Below are positions 1 to 6,562 of a stretch of DNA of 6,904 nt, in pieces (the stretch's first letter is position 1; the number at the start of each line of letters is the position of its first letter). A program made the position numbers and the translations under genes. Below the pieces are notes generated by a model. That model did not search any database. It saw only the letters and a list, made by a program, of their open reading frames with translations, and was not told the DNA's origin. The stretch comes from Bacteroidota bacterium. GTDB taxonomy: Bacteria; Bacteroidota; Rhodothermia; Rhodothermales; JAAAOL01. The DNA lies in contig JAAAOL010000310.1 in the NCBI GenBank assembly GCA_009908885.1, forward strand, positions 1 through 6,904, written 5' to 3'.

Positions 1-1
1 T

Positions 2-778
2 GTGTGTACTTGTCTTCCGTTGTTTGTCGGACTGCTGCTTGCCGGTCTGCTCCTCCCCGTAGGCCTGGCCACGGCCCAGCCTCAACTCGCCGTCGAACCG
101 GACACTGTCGTTTTCTCTGAACAAGGAGCAATCGAAGAGGAAATCCGCCTCTGGAATGCTGGCACCGATACGCTTCGCATCGATAGCCTGCGCTTCTCCA
201 CGCAGACGGCACATGGCTGGCTCCTTAATCTAGTGCGACCCGACACATCCTATGGACTCTTCTATGCCTTCGGTGAATTAGCATCTCCACCAGAGTTTCC
301 TGACATCAGCTTATCGCCGAATGACACTCTACTGATCGATTTTATCGGTCTAGATCCGTGCCTTGTCTGTGGAAGTGCCGCGACGAAAAGCAGTCCCTCG
401 GCAACCGGCGACACGCTCTTCGTCTACTCCAACGAAGAGCGTCACAATCCCTATCTGGTGTCCATCGACCTCTCCTTCTACGTCTCGGCCGACCCCCCCG
501 AGGTGCCGCTCTCCCCGCTCTCTCTGCACGTGTATCCGAATCCGTCTGCCAGCGAATTTACCATAGAGGTGACTGCCGAGCGCGCCGGCTTGCACGAGTT
601 GGGCCTCTACAACGTGCTGGGGCAGCGGCTCAGTCAACGACAGCGCTGGCTGACACGGGGCCAATCCTGGGAAGTGCACTGGCCGGAGGTGCCGCAGCAT
701 CTGCCCAGCGGCACCTATTTCATCCGCCTTACCGACGGGTCTCTTTTCACCACAAAACCCCTGACGTTCACTCAATAA
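2..778 (+). CDS. T9SS-sorted secreted protein with Ig-like (ASH/choice-of-anchor-like) domain; 5' end may be cut by the window
   Basis: This looks like an exported protein anchored or released by the type IX secretion system. A hydrophobic stretch at about residues 5-24 ending in ATA-Q reads as a signal peptide. Residues about 28-165 have the beta-rich pattern of ASH/Hydin-like Ig folds: 'WNAGTDTLRI' near residue 51 and a late 'VYSNEERHNPYLVSIDLSFYV' type strand. Residues about 173-258 form a T9SS type A sorting domain, with VYPNPS at 178, LYNVLGQ at 202 and SGTYFIRL at 236. These motifs are the hallmark of cargo in Bacteroidota/Rhodothermota. The first usable start is GTG at base 2; because the window begins there, a start further upstream is quite possible. 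The stop is TAA. The molecular role is not evident, as no catalytic motif is visible. Base composition is more A+T rich than the genes after 1150. Confidence 0.8.
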   Translation: MCTCLPLFVGLLLAGLLLPVGLATAQPQLAVEPDTVVFSEQGAIEEEIRLWNAGTDTLRIDSLRFSTQTAHGWLLNLVRPDTSYGLFYAFGELASPPEFPDISLSPNDTLLIDFIGLDPCLVCGSAATKSSPSATGDTLFVYSNEERHNPYLVSIDLSFYVSADPPEVPLSPLSLHVYPNPSASEFTIEVTAERAGLHELGLYNVLGQRLSQRQRWLTRGQSWEVHWPEVPQHLPSGTYFIRLTDGSLFTTKPLTFTQ

Positions 779-781
779 GCA

Positions 782-788
782 AGAAGGA
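782..788 (+). promoter_or_regulatory. Ribosome binding site of the short secreted ORF
   Basis: AGAAGGA lies just after the TAA of the preceding gene and 3 nt before the ATG at 792. The spacing is short, but it is the only purine-rich element there and it supports this start. Confidence 0.4.
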
Positions 789-791
789 CCT

Positions 792-1148
792 ATGCGATTC
801 ATAACCTGTCTACTGCTGTTGGTATTGGCCTCTGTAGACCTCGCCTCCGCCCAGACTGCCGAAGAGATTTGCCCCCATGACGAGGGTGGAGGAACCGTCT
901 CGTCGAAAGCACAAGTTGAGGGTGTAGAACTCAATTTTCCCAATGAAGGCACCATCAATGCCTTTGTGGTCTTTGTCCAGCACTTCGATAACAGCTTCAC
1001 GACGGATCTGACCACCGAGTGGCCGTCACCACAGCGCACCATCGGAGCGGATGCCGTACGATCCTCCATCCTCTACCCAGCGAGCAATGCGAGCGGTCTC
1101 TCCTCCTGCTACGAGCCCGCCGGAGTGCTTGACGCGCCGTCCTGCTGA
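792..1148 (+). CDS. Short secreted protein, probably the truncated N-terminus of a larger gene
   Basis: The 118-residue product has a clear signal peptide (MRFITCLLLLVLASVDLASA, then Q). After it comes a segment 'INAFVVFVQHFDNSFT...TEWP' at about residues 55-78. This resembles the beginning of large secreted proteins of this group, for example M6-type metalloproteases whose first mature strand reads 'VFVQ...D'. No catalytic or sorting domain follows. The residues from about 80 onward look unlike a folded domain, and the last 40 nt overlap the 3' end of the reverse-strand channel gene. The gene sits 13 nt after the T9SS protein, so the two are probably co-transcribed. I read it as a gene cut short by a rearrangement, but a genuine small exported protein cannot be excluded. 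The protease link is a weak resemblance only. Confidence 0.5.
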   Translation: MRFITCLLLLVLASVDLASAQTAEEICPHDEGGGTVSSKAQVEGVELNFPNEGTINAFVVFVQHFDNSFTTDLTTEWPSPQRTIGADAVRSSILYPASNASGLSSCYEPAGVLDAPSC

Positions 1149-2035
1149 TATAGCCGCTGCGGCAGCACCTCGTTGAGGTTGACGCCGCCGACCACGCCGA
1201 AGTCGAGCGTCCGGATGGGGAAGGGAATGGTGAGCCCGCCGTCGTCCAGGGCCTTCTTGAGCTGAATGATCGCCTCACTCTGCGCGTGCAGGAAGTCGCC
1301 CTGCGTCTCGAAATCGATCCAGAAGTTCAGGATGAAGTTGATGGAGCTGCCGCCGAATTCGTTGTAGAAGAAGTTAACGGGCTTATCGGGATCGACGAAG
1401 TCGAGTTGCTTGATCGCGTCCACCGCCACGGTGCGCGCGTGCTCCAGGTCGTCCCCGTAGGCTACGCCGCAGCTCAGGTCCACGCGGCGGCTGCCCGTCC
1501 GGCTGTAGTTGGTGAGCGGATTCTGGAAGACCTGCGCGTTCGGAATCAGCACGATCTGCCCCTGGAAGGTACGGACGAGCGTCGTCCGCAGGTTGATCTC
1601 CTCGACGATTCCGTTGAAGCCGTTGGTTTCGATGAAGTCGCCCTCCTGAAAGGGACGCCGCACGGACAGCAGAATGCCCGAGATGAAGTTGGCCGCGATG
1701 TCCTGAAAGGCAAAGCCGAGGGCGAGGCCAATGATACCCGCGCCGGCGAGCAGTGAGGTGACCGTCTTGTCGAGGTCGAGCACCCCGAGCGCCACGAACG
1801 TGCCCACGGCGAGGGCCAGCACGTAGGCGACCGTCGCCAGCAGGTTGTTGACCTGATGGTACGACGAGACGCGGTCCATCACGCGGCGGACCACCTTGCG
1901 GAGCACCTTCGCGGCGATCCACGCGGCAATGACGATCAGCAGGGCGACGACCAGGTTGGGCAACAGCAGGATGAAGCCCTCGACCCAGCCGGTGAGCTTG
2001 TCGAGGAGGTTGGCGAGCGTCTGCTCCAGATTCAT
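1109..2035 (-). CDS. Small-conductance mechanosensitive channel (MscS family)
   Basis: This 308-residue inner-membrane channel opens under membrane tension to release solutes during hypo-osmotic shock. Predicted helices lie at about residues 20-44, 64-88 and 93-124. The third carries the MscS pore signature AGAGIIGLALGFAFQD (97-112), rich in Gly and Ala. It leads into the beta domain, with RRPFQEGDFIE at 126-136, VEEINLRTT at 144-152 and IPNAQVF at 164-170. The C-terminal alpha/beta domain ends with IPFPIRTLDF (270-279). Length and domain order are those of a minimal MscS. I chose the ATG at 2035 because the extra 29 residues from an upstream ATG (2122) are Arg/His-rich and unlike the family. 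No clear Shine-Dalgarno sequence precedes it. It is transcribed away from the oxidoreductase operon and converges with the truncated secreted gene. A house-keeping stress function is likely, unrelated to its neighbours. Confidence 0.93.
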   Translation of the reverse strand: MNLEQTLANLLDKLTGWVEGFILLLPNLVVALLIVIAAWIAAKVLRKVVRRVMDRVSSYHQVNNLLATVAYVLALAVGTFVALGVLDLDKTVTSLLAGAGIIGLALGFAFQDIAANFISGILLSVRRPFQEGDFIETNGFNGIVEEINLRTTLVRTFQGQIVLIPNAQVFQNPLTNYSRTGSRRVDLSCGVAYGDDLEHARTVAVDAIKQLDFVDPDKPVNFFYNEFGGSSINFILNFWIDFETQGDFLHAQSEAIIQLKKALDDGGLTIPFPIRTLDFGVVGGVNLNEVLPQRLYQQDGASSTPAGS

Positions 2036-2232
2036 GAGGGACGTCGGGTGGGTGAGTGAGAGCGGGTGATGCCATCTGTGACGGATGAAGCGCCGGTCTG
2101 TGCGGACGCGCCGCGCCATCATACGTTACGATGCTGAAACGCCCCCATCCACCAGCCTGGGCGAAAGGCCCGTCCGTCCCCTTGCAACGACGCTCGTGCG
2201 AGGGTTTCCCCGACCTGCATGGTCAAGATTCC

Positions 2233-2312
2233 CCGTCACGGCGACACCGTAGTCGGCCCTCAGTAAGACGCGTGCACCTTTCGTAATTCGAAACCAGCAT
2301 CTGCCGTCACGG
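2233..2312. repeat. Two direct copies of CCGTCACGG, 71 bp apart
   Basis: CCGTCACGG occurs at 2233-2241 and again at 2304-2312. Each copy is itself a near-palindrome (CCGT-C-ACGG). The core CCGTCAC is also present on the opposite strand at 2078-2084, close to the channel gene. These could be regulator binding sites, but short GC-rich words recur by chance in such DNA. Confidence 0.25.
2279..2293. promoter_or_regulatory. Inverted repeat TTTCG-N5-CGAAA
   Basis: TTTCGTAATTCGAAA has 5-nt arms around a TAATT centre, in the most A+T-rich part of the intergenic region, 100 bp upstream of the operon start. It could be an operator or part of the promoter. It is too short for a confident call. Confidence 0.25.
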
Positions 2313-2320
2313 ACGCAATT

Positions 2321-2332
2321 GGAAGCGCTTCC
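2321..2332. promoter_or_regulatory. Perfect palindrome GGAAGCGCTTCC, candidate LacI-family operator
   Basis: GGAAGCGCTTCC is identical to its reverse complement. Its centre AAGCGCTT, with a CpG at the dyad, is typical of operators bound by LacI/GalR-family repressors (compare the cre-type consensus TGWAANCGNTNWCA). One further T/A pair two bases out extends the symmetry. It lies 60 bp before the ATG of the first operon gene, where a repressor or activator site is expected. The family resemblance is established; binding here is inferred, and no regulator gene is in the window. Confidence 0.45.
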
Positions 2333-2392
2333 GAAAAATTATGGGTTCTGTGCGGCCTCCCTCTCGATGCCTTCGAACCGAATGAGAACGTG

Positions 2393-3853
2393 ATGCCTCC
2401 TCCGAACGCCACGTTGCCACCTTCTTCCGCGAAGACGCCGCGCGCGCGCTCCCGGAAGAAGAAGCGGCCCAAGCCGTTTCTCTATCCCCAGTTCTGCAAG
2501 GCCTGCAGCCGCTGCATCGCAGCCTGCCCGAAGGACTGCATTCACATCAGCGACGAGATCGACCCGCGCACCGGCCTGACGCCGGTCTGGGTCGACCTGG
2601 AGGCCTGCAACGGCTGCGGCATCTGCTTCGAGGCATGCCCCGAGCCGTTCGGGCTGATGCCGAAGCCAGACCCCGACTTCGATCCGGGCCTGGTGCCGCC
2701 GGAGACCTACTTCGGGCCGAAGGCGAGCACGGCGCCCACGCCCACGGCCATCCCGGACGAGCGCGTGGCGCTGCCCCGGATGGAGCCGATGGTGCTGAAG
2801 GGCACCCACGCGGCGGCCATCGGGGCGCTGCTGGCCGGGTGCCGCCACTTCTTCGGCTATCCCATCACGCCGTCCACCGAGGGCGCGGAACTGCTGGCGG
2901 ACCTGCTGCCGAAGCTGGACGGCGCCTTCGTGCAGGCCGTCAGCGAGGTGGCGACGGTCAACATGATGTACGGCTGCGGCGGCGCGGGGCTGCGGACGAT
3001 GACGTTCACCTCGTCGCCCGGCTTCAGCCTGATGCTGGAAGGCATCTCGTACATGATCGGCGCCGAGGTGCCCGGCGTCTTCGTCAACGTGATGCGCGGC
3101 GGGCCCGGCCTGGGCAACATCGCGCCGGAGCAGGCGGACATCAAGCTCGTCTGCCGCGGCCTCGGGCACGGCAACACGCATGCCATCGTCCTCGCGCCCT
3201 CCTCGCCCCAGGAGATGCTGGACCTGACGATGCTGGCCTTCGACCTCACCTTCCAATACCGCAACCCGGTGGTGGTGGCGGGCGACGGCTACCTCGGCCA
3301 GATCACGGGCAAGGTGACGCTCCCCGACGAGATGGTGCGGCCCGGCCTGCCAGCGTGGGCCGTCTACGGCGACGAGATGCACCGCGGCAACCTGATCTGC
3401 TCCATCGACCTGTCGGAGCAGGACCTGGAGCGCCACAACGCGCACCTGAACGACAAGTATCGCCGGATGACGGCCAACGAGCAGCGGGCGGACCACTACC
3501 GGACGGACGACGCCGACTGGATCGTGGTGGCGGCCAACACGCCGTCCCGCATGGCCAAGGGCGCCGTCCGCGCGCTGCGCGAGGCAGGCATCAAAGTCGG
3601 CCTGTTCCGCCCGGTGACGCTCTGGCCCTTCCCGGTGGACGCGCTGCTGCCGCTGGTGGAGCGCGCCCGGGGTATCGTGGTGGTGGAAGCGGGCAGCGGA
3701 CAACTCGAAGACGAGCTGCGCCTCGCCCTGAGCCACCGCACGGACCGCGTGCCGCGGATCGAGCACATCCAGCACTTCGGCGGCGTCCTGCCGCAGCAAC
3801 ACGAGATCGTCGAGCATATTCTCGCCCTGGAGGAGCAGCCCCATGGAAGTTGA
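2393..3853 (+). CDS. vorB: 2-oxoacid:ferredoxin oxidoreductase, ferredoxin (delta) plus alpha subunit fusion, VorB type
   Basis: This is one half of an enzyme that converts a 2-oxoacid and CoA into acyl-CoA, CO2 and reduced ferredoxin. (Residue numbers count from the GTG at 2390; subtract one for the ATG start.) After a Lys/Arg-rich leader (about 18-28), an 8Fe ferredoxin domain has two CxxCxxCxxxCP motifs: C36/C39/C42/C46 and C73/C76/C79/C83. The alpha subunit follows from about 131, with GYPITPST (156-163), SSPGFSLMLEGISY (208-221) and RGGPGLGNIAPEQAD (236-250). Its C-terminal domain, from about 373, includes the 'LFRPVTLWPFP' segment. The RGGPGLG and YRNPV signatures match VorB (2-oxoisovalerate) more than KorA or PorA. 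At about 486 residues it exceeds a normal VorB (about 350) because of the ferredoxin fusion. The ATG at 2393 follows a GTG at 2390, and either could be used. Its end overlaps the next gene by 11 nt. Branched-chain specificity is inferred. Confidence 0.9.
   Translation: MPPPNATLPPSSAKTPRARSRKKKRPKPFLYPQFCKACSRCIAACPKDCIHISDEIDPRTGLTPVWVDLEACNGCGICFEACPEPFGLMPKPDPDFDPGLVPPETYFGPKASTAPTPTAIPDERVALPRMEPMVLKGTHAAAIGALLAGCRHFFGYPITPSTEGAELLADLLPKLDGAFVQAVSEVATVNMMYGCGGAGLRTMTFTSSPGFSLMLEGISYMIGAEVPGVFVNVMRGGPGLGNIAPEQADIKLVCRGLGHGNTHAIVLAPSSPQEMLDLTMLAFDLTFQYRNPVVVAGDGYLGQITGKVTLPDEMVRPGLPAWAVYGDEMHRGNLICSIDLSEQDLERHNAHLNDKYRRMTANEQRADHYRTDDADWIVVAANTPSRMAKGAVRALREAGIKVGLFRPVTLWPFPVDALLPLVERARGIVVVEAGSGQLEDELRLALSHRTDRVPRIEHIQHFGGVLPQQHEIVEHILALEEQPHGS
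3829..3835 (+). promoter_or_regulatory. Shine-Dalgarno of the beta-gamma gene
   Basis: GGAGGAG inside the end of the alpha gene precedes the ATG at 3843 by 7 nt. It is the strongest ribosome binding site in the window and fixes the start of the next gene, indicating coupled translation of the two enzyme halves. Confidence 0.7.
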
Positions 3854-5285
3854 CAGCGTCTTTTATCACCGCTTCGAACGCCACGACCATGCCAAAGGCC
3901 TGAAGGCGCACGCCACGCACTACTGCGCGGGCTGCGGCCACGGGCTGGCCCACAAGTACCTGGCCGAGGCCGTCGACGAGCTGGGCATCCAGGACCGCAC
4001 CGTGGCCATCTCGCCGGTCGGCTGCGCCGTCTTCCTGTACTACTACCTGGACGTCGGCAACTCGCAGGCCGCCCACGGGCGCGCCCCGGCGGTCGCCATC
4101 GGGCACAAGATGGCCAACCCGGAGTCGATCGTCGTCAGCTACCAGGGCGACGGCGACCTCGCCTCCATCGGGCTGGCGGAGATCATCCAGGCTGCGCAGA
4201 TGGGCCTGCCCCTCTCCATCATCTTCATCAACAACGCCATCTACGCCATGACGGGCGGCCAGATGGCGCCGACGACGCTGATGGGCCAGCGCACGACGAC
4301 TTCGCCACAGGGGCGCTATCGCCTCATGGGCGAGCCGCTCAAGATGGCCGAGATGATGGCCGGGCTCGACGGGCCGATCTACGTGGAGCGCGTCGGGCTC
4401 TTCAACAACCAGCAGCGCTTCCGGGCCAAGAAAGCCATCACGAAGGCGCTCCAGCTCCAGGTGGAGAACAAGGGCTTCTCGTTCGTCGAGGTGCTCGCCG
4501 AGTGCCCGACACACCTGAAGATGACGCCCCTGGAGGCGGAGCAGTGGGTGGAAGAGGAGATGGTGCCCATCTACCCGCTCGGCGTCAAGAAAGACCTCGA
4601 CCCCGAGCCGTGGTTCGACCTCGGCCCGCCCACGTTCGCCCCCGACGCCCTGCTCGACGTCATCGGCAGCAGCGACGAAGTCGTGCCACGCTTCGCCGAC
4701 GGCTTCCCTGACCACCTGGACCTGCACGACGTGGCGCTCAAGTTCGCCGGGGCGGGCGGCGACGGCGCGCAGACCATCGCCAAGCTGACCTGCACCGCCG
4801 CCATCAACGAGGGCTTCGACGGCACCTACATCCCCAGCTACGGGCCCGAGTCGCGCGGCGGCACGTCGTACGCGGACGTGCACGTGGCCCGCGACGAGGT
4901 GCTCTCCCCGTCGGCGCCAGCGCCGCACGTGCTGGTAGCCTTCAACGCACCCAGCCTGGAGAAATTCGGCCCGACGGTGGCGAAGGGCGGCCTGATCGTC
5001 TACGACGAAACCGTGATCGCGGACCCGCCGGACCTCGACCCCAGCATCCGCTGCCTGGGCGTGCCCTTCACGCAGCTCGCCATGGACCTCGGCGAGGCGA
5101 TGGTGAAGAACGTCGTCGCCCTCGGCGCCTTCCAGGCCGCCACGAAGCTGCTCCCCGCTGAGAGCTTCCGCACGGCGATGGACCAGGCCCTGCACGGCGA
5201 CGCGGACCTGCTGCGGACCAACGAGGACGCCTTCGCGCGGGGCCAGCAGGCCGCCCAGGACCTGCTGACGGCCGCGACGCCCTAG
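3843..5285 (+). CDS. vorA: 2-oxoacid:ferredoxin oxidoreductase, TPP-binding beta plus gamma subunit fusion, VorA type
   Basis: This is the partner half of the oxidoreductase, 480 residues. The beta part (about 20-250) binds thiamine pyrophosphate through QGDGDLASIG (101-110) and INNAIYAMTGGQMAPTT (129-145). It has the expected cluster ligands: C28 and C31 in HYCAGCGHG, C61 in SPVGCAVF, and C221 in ECPTH, with spacing like that of characterised beta subunits. SPVGC, AAHGRAPAVA and MTGGQMAPTT are VorA-like. A linker at about 250-292 leads to a gamma domain (about 293-435) with FAGAGGDGAQ (301-310) and SYGPESRGGTS (332-342), the usual gamma motifs. Beta and gamma are separate chains in Pyrococcus and Thermotoga enzymes, so the fusion is notable. 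Together with the preceding gene all four subunit types (alpha, beta, gamma, delta) are present, predicting a complete cytoplasmic enzyme. The substrate is likely a branched-chain or other 2-oxoacid. Reversal toward reductive carboxylation is possible. Confidence 0.9.
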   Translation: MEVDSVFYHRFERHDHAKGLKAHATHYCAGCGHGLAHKYLAEAVDELGIQDRTVAISPVGCAVFLYYYLDVGNSQAAHGRAPAVAIGHKMANPESIVVSYQGDGDLASIGLAEIIQAAQMGLPLSIIFINNAIYAMTGGQMAPTTLMGQRTTTSPQGRYRLMGEPLKMAEMMAGLDGPIYVERVGLFNNQQRFRAKKAITKALQLQVENKGFSFVEVLAECPTHLKMTPLEAEQWVEEEMVPIYPLGVKKDLDPEPWFDLGPPTFAPDALLDVIGSSDEVVPRFADGFPDHLDLHDVALKFAGAGGDGAQTIAKLTCTAAINEGFDGTYIPSYGPESRGGTSYADVHVARDEVLSPSAPAPHVLVAFNAPSLEKFGPTVAKGGLIVYDETVIADPPDLDPSIRCLGVPFTQLAMDLGEAMVKNVVALGAFQAATKLLPAESFRTAMDQALHGDADLLRTNEDAFARGQQAAQDLLTAATP

Positions 5286-5320
5286 CCCCCGCACCCCTGC
5301 TCACTGACCGGCACCCTGCC

Positions 5321-6562
5321 ATGGCCGATTCCCGCTCCCGAGACGCCGCCGTCTCCGACCGCATGCATACGATGTTTCATCGCGGCTCCGCCATCCGCCA
5401 GATGTTCGAGGAGGGCCTGCGGCTGAAAGAGCAGTATGGGGCCGACCAGGTCGCCGACGTGTCGCTCGGCAACCCGGACTTCGCGCCGCCGGTGACCTTC
5501 AATCGGGCGCTCCACATCATGGCCCGCGAGCAGCGTCGGCACTGCTACATGCCGAACGCGGGCTACCCCGAGGTGCGCGATACCGTCGCCCGGCACCTCA
5601 ACCGGAAGGGCCTCTTCGAGGACCTTCGCGGCGAGCAGATCGTGATGACCTGCGGCGCGGCGGGCGCGCTCAACGTGGTCTTCAAGACGATCCTCGACCC
5701 CGGCGACGAAGTGATCGTCCCGCGCCCGTACTTCGTCGAGTATCGCTTCTACGTGGACAACCACGGCGGACGGCTGGTGCTGGTCGAAACGCAGGACACC
5801 TTCGACCTCGACGTCGACGCCATCGAGGCGGCCATCACCGAGCGGACGCGGGCGGTGCTGGTCAACTCGCCCAACAACCCGAGCGGACGCCTGTACCCGC
5901 AGAGCACGCTGGAGGCGCTCTCGGCCATGCTGCTGCGCAAGGAGCGCGCGCTGGGCCGCCGCCTCTTCTTGATCTCGGACGAGCCCTACCGGGAGGTGAT
6001 CTACGATGGGCGGCGGTTCGTCTCCCCGGCTGCCGTCTACCCGAACAGCTTCATGTGCTACTCGTGGTCGAAGGCGTTCAGCATCTCGGGCGAGCGGATC
6101 GGGTATCTGGCCGTCAACCCGGCGCTGCGGACCGACGACTGGACGACGCTGATGGGCGCGCTGGCGATGAGCAATCGCATCCTGGGCTTCGTCAACGCGC
6201 CTGCTCTGATGCAACGCACCGTCGCTGCCGCGATCGACGCCGAGGTGGACCTCCGCCACTACGCCGCCAAGCGCGAGCGCATCTGCGCGACGCTGGCCGA
6301 GGCGGGCTACCGCTTCCGGGCGCCGGAGGGCACGTTCTACGCCTTCCCCGAAACGCCCGAGCCGGAGGCCGACTTCATCGACCGGGCGAAGCGACATCTG
6401 CTGCTGGTGACGCCCGGGAGCGCCTTCGGTCGTGAAGGTCACTTCCGTATCTCGTTTGCCTGCTCGGACGCCACCGTCGCGCTGGCCTGCCGCAAGCTGA
6501 TGACGCTGGCCGAGGCCTGCGGGCTCCCGCCTTCGAAGCGACGCGTGCCTGCCCATGTCTAG
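5321..6562 (+). CDS. PLP-dependent class I/II aminotransferase
   Basis: This fold-type I aminotransferase of 413 residues is usual for the family. Key sites are visible: CGAAGALN (111-118) for the cofactor phosphate loop, NSPNNPSG (182-189) with the PLP-contacting Asn186, SDEPY (219-223) with Asp220 facing the pyridine nitrogen, Lys251 in SWSKAFSISGERIGY as the Schiff-base lysine, and Arg376 in FRISFA for the substrate carboxylate. The N-terminal 'SAIRQMFEEG...VADVSLGNP' (23-52) matches a clade often annotated loosely as aspartate aminotransferase, so the true amino-acid donor cannot be read from sequence. It begins 35 nt after the beta-gamma gene without a clear Shine-Dalgarno, and no terminator lies between them. 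An internal ATG at 5363 is an alternative start, but the family's extent favours 5321. In context it probably supplies 2-oxoacids to the oxidoreductase, using 2-oxoglutarate as acceptor. Confidence 0.9.
   Translation: MADSRSRDAAVSDRMHTMFHRGSAIRQMFEEGLRLKEQYGADQVADVSLGNPDFAPPVTFNRALHIMAREQRRHCYMPNAGYPEVRDTVARHLNRKGLFEDLRGEQIVMTCGAAGALNVVFKTILDPGDEVIVPRPYFVEYRFYVDNHGGRLVLVETQDTFDLDVDAIEAAITERTRAVLVNSPNNPSGRLYPQSTLEALSAMLLRKERALGRRLFLISDEPYREVIYDGRRFVSPAAVYPNSFMCYSWSKAFSISGERIGYLAVNPALRTDDWTTLMGALAMSNRILGFVNAPALMQRTVAAAIDAEVDLRHYAAKRERICATLAEAGYRFRAPEGTFYAFPETPEPEADFIDRAKRHLLLVTPGSAFGREGHFRISFACSDATVALACRKLMTLAEACGLPPSKRRVPAHV

Larger units (their letters stand above)
2036..2392. other. Divergent intergenic/promoter region between the channel gene and the oxidoreductase operon
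   Basis: This roughly 357-bp gap has no credible gene. It must hold the promoters for both flanking transcripts. Visible in it are a perfect 12-bp palindrome (2321-2332), a 5-5-5 inverted repeat (2279-2293), and a 9-mer CCGTCACGG found twice (2233-2241 and 2304-2312), with its 7-base core inverted at 2078-2084. The A+T-rich patch at 2279-2342 is the likeliest place for the operon promoter. I could not find a well-spaced sigma-70 pair or a Bacteroidota -33/-7 (TTTG / TAnnTTTG) pair. Confidence 0.6.

Noticed and set aside
1079..1095. Hairpin or terminator between the convergent genes (GCGAGCAATGCGAGC)
   Set aside because: The two GCGAG words are direct, not inverted, repeats, and there is no T-run on either strand.
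2036..2122. 29-residue N-terminal extension of the MscS channel from an ATG at 2122
   Set aside because: The extra residues are Arg/His-rich and unlike the family; the shorter protein from 2035 has the normal MscS start just before the first helix.
2118..2123. TATGAT on the reverse strand as a -10 box for the channel gene
   Set aside because: It matches 5 of 6 bases of the sigma-70 consensus, but nothing like a -35 box lies 16-18 bp upstream, and sigma-70 spacing rules may not apply in this lineage.
2339..3844. Long reverse-strand ORFs opposite the oxidoreductase genes (also opposite 3591-5294 and 5282-6652)
   Set aside because: They are His/Arg/Gly/Ala-rich shadow frames typical of GC-rich DNA, lie exactly opposite well-identified genes, and show no recognisable domain.
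2635..3903. Forward ORF in another frame over the alpha gene
   Set aside because: Low-complexity Arg/Ala/Gly composition with no motif; it overlaps a gene with clear cofactor motifs.
5286..5320. Terminator or promoter between the beta-gamma gene and the aminotransferase
   Set aside because: The 35-nt gap has no stem-loop, T-run or promoter-like element, so read-through is the simpler view.
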